From a virus, in the IMG/VR virus record IMGVR_UViG_3300005253_000459, positions 1-23,702 of that record: DNA of 23,702 bases. One strand, written 5' to 3'. The notes under the pieces are model-generated. The model searched no databases. It saw nothing but the letters and a program-made list of their open reading frames with translations, and had not been told where the DNA came from. Positions 20,812 through 23,702 of this stretch are shown piece by piece; position 1 is the stretch's first letter; every line of letters starts with the position of its first letter. The position numbers and the translations under genes were made by a program.

Positions 20812-22947
20812 ATGAAGAAGAAAAATAAAAAGGCTTCCCGAATCAAATCTATTATCCGGTATCGTAAACCCAGGCCGGATAAACCCACTCCACAACAGAC
20901 TGCGTATGTTGACCCGTTCTATGGTACACGCAAAGGCATAGGCACACTGCCGGCTGACTTATCCTTTTTCCAATCTCTGCGGTTAAGGTTGGAAGGCAGT
21001 AACGAAGTAACCAGGCCATACGAGCAGCACGCATGGGTCAGGGGTTGTGTCAATACCATAGCCAATAATATTTCTGGTGTGCCGTTCAAGCTGTTTACCG
21101 GTGAAACCAAAAACCCAAGCGAAGTTGAAACAGGCGAACTGTATGACTTGTTCCAGAACCCGAACCCGTTAATGACCAAGACGCAGCTATGGCAAGCGAC
21201 AATGATTTATCTGGAAATAAAAGGCGAATGTATCTGGCTCAAGGATATGCCCAAAGGCAAAGAGGATAATGTTGCTGTTGTTCCTTTAGGGATATATCCG
21301 AGAGACCCAGTGAACTTTGAGCCGATTGTTAAGAACGATGTATTCGTAGGCTGGATGTATAAGGATGGCAAGGAAGAAACTCCGTTGATGCTTGCCCAGG
21401 TAATTCAATTCAAATACTTCAATCCATATAATTATTATCGTGGTCTGTCACCGCTGTCTGCTGCCATGATGGGTGTCAATCAGGATTGGAACGCAGCCCG
21501 ATACAATTTAGCGTTCTTTGAAAACTCTGCTGACCCAGGTGGAATTATAACCTATGACCCAGGCGCGAACAAAGAAGGCCTGACCGATGAACAGCGTACT
21601 GCCATAAGAGAGAATTGGGAAAACCGGCACAAGGGGGCTTCACGGGCAAAACGAATTGCTATTTTAGAAGGTGGATTAAAATACCAGCAGACCGAGGTGA
21701 GCCATGTTGATATGCAGTTCCTTGACCAGCGCAAGTGGAATCGTGAAGAAATAATGATGGTTTACGGAGTTAATAAGTTTGCGATGACTATTTACGAGGA
21801 CTTAAACTTTGCCACGGCTAATGCTGCTGCAAAGCAGTTATGGATTAATACTTTAATTCCCAAGATGAATTATCTTGATGACGTATTAGAATCCAAGTTC
21901 TTTAAGTACATAGATAACGGGAAGGTATGGAGTGAGTTTGATACGTCAGACATAAAGGCCTTGCAAGAGGACTTCAATAAAAAGATTGAGACCGCGCATA
22001 AGATGTGGCAGATGGGATTCCCACCTAACGCTATTAATGATAGATTGGAATTAGGAATGCCGAAATTAACGTGGGGCGATACCGTATTTGTGTCTATTGC
22101 TCAAGTTCCGGCTGAAAGTTTATTAGGGGCAACACCTACATCAACAGAAGAAGAATCAATCAAAACAAAACAGAACACGGCTATAGACTATGATAAGTTC
22201 TGGGTCAAATACGTTGCGAAGATATTAGACCCGAATGAAAAGAAGTTCCAAAACAGAATGAAGTGGTATTTTTATAAGTTAAGGACAGACCAGCTTGCAC
22301 GGTTAGCTGATGCAGAGAAAACAATAAAAGCAGCCGTAGCCGAGAAGTCAATACATAAGGTAGAGGCTTTCGAGGTTGACAGCATCCTGTTTGTTGAGGA
22401 AGAATGGGACAAGAAACTGAAAACAGCGACCCGTCCGTTATACGAAAACATTATGATAGCTTCCGGCGAAGAATTAGCCAACGAGTTAGGTGGCCTGTTT
22501 CAGTTTGATTTGACTGACCCAGCTATGCTACGATTTATGAATAAGAGATTATCTAAAATAGTTGGGGTCAACGATACTATCAGGAAACAATTAAGACTAA
22601 CCTTGATGGATGGCATAGTAGCCAAGGAAACAATCGGCGAATTACAGAACAGAGTTAGAACGGTATTTAACTTTGCGTCAAACCGTTCATTGACTATTGC
22701 CAGAACCGAGACGGCCACGGCATCAAGTGGTACGAGATTTCTGGCAATGAAACAGGAAGGTATTGAATTTCATAGGTGGGTGACAGCGGGTGATGAACAC
22801 GTCAGAACGTTACACAGAAACCAAGGCATTGTTCGGGTAGGCCAGAAGTTCCCTAATGGTTTGCTTGCCCCGTCTGACCCTAATGGTAGTCCAAGTTTGG
22901 TAATAAATTGTAGATGTATCGCAGTAGCAACACAAAAAAAAGAATAG
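20812..22947 (+). CDS. Portal protein fused to Mu-F/SPP1-gp7-like head morphogenesis domain
   Basis: Forms the dodecameric portal for DNA entry. I chose ATG 20812 (711 aa); TTG 20788 in the same frame lies in the terminator hairpin, and neither has a Shine-Dalgarno. Portal features: 'AWVRGCVNTIANNISGVPFK', 'LFQNPNPLMTKTQLWQ', 'YRGLSPLSAAMMGVNQDW' and 'FFENSADPGGIITYDPG', typical of HK97/lambda-type portals (about residues 50-400). Residues about 600-711 add 'IARTETATASSGTRFLAM', 'WVTAGDEHVRTLH' and 'NCRC', the SPP1 gp7/Mu F head-morphogenesis signature usually encoded by a separate gene. The fusion explains the large size. Confidence 0.88.
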   Translation: MKKKNKKASRIKSIIRYRKPRPDKPTPQQTAYVDPFYGTRKGIGTLPADLSFFQSLRLRLEGSNEVTRPYEQHAWVRGCVNTIANNISGVPFKLFTGETKNPSEVETGELYDLFQNPNPLMTKTQLWQATMIYLEIKGECIWLKDMPKGKEDNVAVVPLGIYPRDPVNFEPIVKNDVFVGWMYKDGKEETPLMLAQVIQFKYFNPYNYYRGLSPLSAAMMGVNQDWNAARYNLAFFENSADPGGIITYDPGANKEGLTDEQRTAIRENWENRHKGASRAKRIAILEGGLKYQQTEVSHVDMQFLDQRKWNREEIMMVYGVNKFAMTIYEDLNFATANAAAKQLWINTLIPKMNYLDDVLESKFFKYIDNGKVWSEFDTSDIKALQEDFNKKIETAHKMWQMGFPPNAINDRLELGMPKLTWGDTVFVSIAQVPAESLLGATPTSTEEESIKTKQNTAIDYDKFWVKYVAKILDPNEKKFQNRMKWYFYKLRTDQLARLADAEKTIKAAVAEKSIHKVEAFEVDSILFVEEEWDKKLKTATRPLYENIMIASGEELANELGGLFQFDLTDPAMLRFMNKRLSKIVGVNDTIRKQLRLTLMDGIVAKETIGELQNRVRTVFNFASNRSLTIARTETATASSGTRFLAMKQEGIEFHRWVTAGDEHVRTLHRNQGIVRVGQKFPNGLLAPSDPNGSPSLVINCRCIAVATQKKE

Positions 22948-22959
22948 AAGGGGGATTAT

Positions 22960-23702
22960 ATGATTAAGAAAGAAAATCAAAAACCACCGGAGTTGGTAAC
23001 GAAATGTTTTAGAGCAGAGATTAAAGAGATAGACAAAGATAACCATACGGTAGTGGTTACCATGTCTAATCAAACGCTGGATAGTTACGGCGATATTATA
23101 GCTGCCGATGGTTGGAAAAAGCATTTAGGCAGATACAAAGCCCATCCCGTTTTATTAAGTTCTCATAATTATGGTAGCTTGCAGAATCAGATTGGCATAT
23201 CCGAGAAAACATTTGTCCAGGATAATGCATTAAAGGCCAGGCTAAAGTATTTTGTTGGTGCTGGCAATCAAGAAGCCGATTGGGGCTGGGCTTTAGCTGA
23301 ACGTGGTATTGCTGCTTATTCCGTAGGCTTTAGAGCCAAGGCGGTAAGATATTGGAATGAAATGACAGAGGAAGAACAGGCAGAAGCACGGATAAAATAT
23401 AACATACCTAAAAAGGCAACTCCGTTCAGGATTTTTCTTGAGCAGGAATTGTTAGAGAATTCCCAAGTAGTTATACCGGCCAATCCTGATGCGGTGCAAG
23501 AATCTCTTGCTAAAGGTATAGACGAGGCTATCGAAGTTAGAAGAAGAAAACCCAGGAAGCCCAAGAAGCCTAAACCCGCACCGGCTGAAGAACCTAAACC
23601 AGAACCTACCCCTGAACCAAAGCCGGAAGATACACCGAAGCCAGAAGAAACACCTGCGCCGGAAGCAACCCCTGAATCAGAAGCGCCACCAGAGCCTACA
23701 CC
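22960..23702 (+). CDS. HK97-family prohead protease, 3' end outside window
   Basis: Cleaves scaffold and capsid protein during head maturation. The ATG at 22960 has GAAGGGGG upstream, 12 nt after the portal stop. Conserved residues: 'LDSYGDIIAADGW' (about 40-52), 'LLSSHNYGS' with catalytic His69, and 'AAYSVGF' with Ser121, as in the HK97 gp4/U35 family. From about residue 190 a long Pro/Glu/Thr/Lys-rich repetitive tail begins (KPRKPKKPKPAPAEEPKPEP and so on) and runs out of the window; it may be a scaffold-like or linker region joined to the protease. No stop codon is reached, so the gene is partial. Confidence 0.87.
   Translation, partial: MIKKENQKPPELVTKCFRAEIKEIDKDNHTVVVTMSNQTLDSYGDIIAADGWKKHLGRYKAHPVLLSSHNYGSLQNQIGISEKTFVQDNALKARLKYFVGAGNQEADWGWALAERGIAAYSVGFRAKAVRYWNEMTEEEQAEARIKYNIPKKATPFRIFLEQELLENSQVVIPANPDAVQESLAKGIDEAIEVRRRKPRKPKKPKPAPAEEPKPEPTPEPKPEDTPKPEETPAPEATPESEAPPEPT

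Noticed and set aside
1-23702. CRISPR array, tRNA genes, IS element or integrase
   Set aside because: No spaced direct repeats, no cloverleaf consensus, no transposase or recombinase motifs were seen.

Overview
The window is part of a tailed double-stranded DNA bacteriophage genome (Caudoviricetes), most likely from an environmental metagenome. Every credible gene lies on the + strand. Genes are tightly packed and often overlap by ATGA or TAATG. Strong purine-rich Shine-Dalgarno sequences and four TTGACA promoters point to a bacterial host with a standard primary sigma factor; the host lineage cannot be named. Nothing visible (integrase, att site) indicates lysogeny.

Layout. (1) 1-5979: early recombination block, with a DUF932 protein cut by the left edge, a RecT/Bet-type annealing protein overlapping a PD-(D/E)XK nuclease, a coiled-coil protein and several small accessory proteins including a DUF6166 member. 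(2) 6018-8217: a second promoter, a small HTH/zinc protein, a putative replication organiser, a RusA-like resolvase and zinc-ribbon mini-proteins. (3) 8227-13706: a modification-like block with a Gp37/Gp68 (DUF5131) radical-SAM-like protein, a beta-class DNA methyltransferase that carries an HNH endonuclease gene nested in another reading frame, a ParB-like protein, an FkbM-type methyltransferase and a radical SAM enzyme. (4) 13725-17750: an unknown protein, a terminase-small-like protein, five small proteins and the large terminase. (5) 17809-20536: small proteins, a FliA-like sigma factor, a lipoprotein and a two-helix membrane protein (possible lysis or host-interaction genes). (6) 20537-20811: a gene-free gap that looks like a complete small-RNA unit, with promoter and textbook terminator. 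(7) 20812-23702: portal protein fused to a Mu-F/SPP1-gp7-like domain, then an HK97-type prohead protease cut by the right edge.

Points most worth a second look. The tetranucleotide GATC appears to be completely absent from all 23.7 kb, although dozens would be expected. An HNH gene with its own perfect consensus promoter (TTGACA, 17 bp, TATAAT) and strong RBS sits inside a methyltransferase gene whose frame stays open through the insert. A promoter-to-terminator cassette of about 205 nt directly precedes a portal gene that has no Shine-Dalgarno. Three intergenic promoters share bases beyond -35, suggesting a common regulator. The methyltransferase/ParB/FkbM/radical SAM cluster may be an undescribed DNA- or host-modifying module.

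All calls come from reading the sequence by eye; no database or folding program was run.
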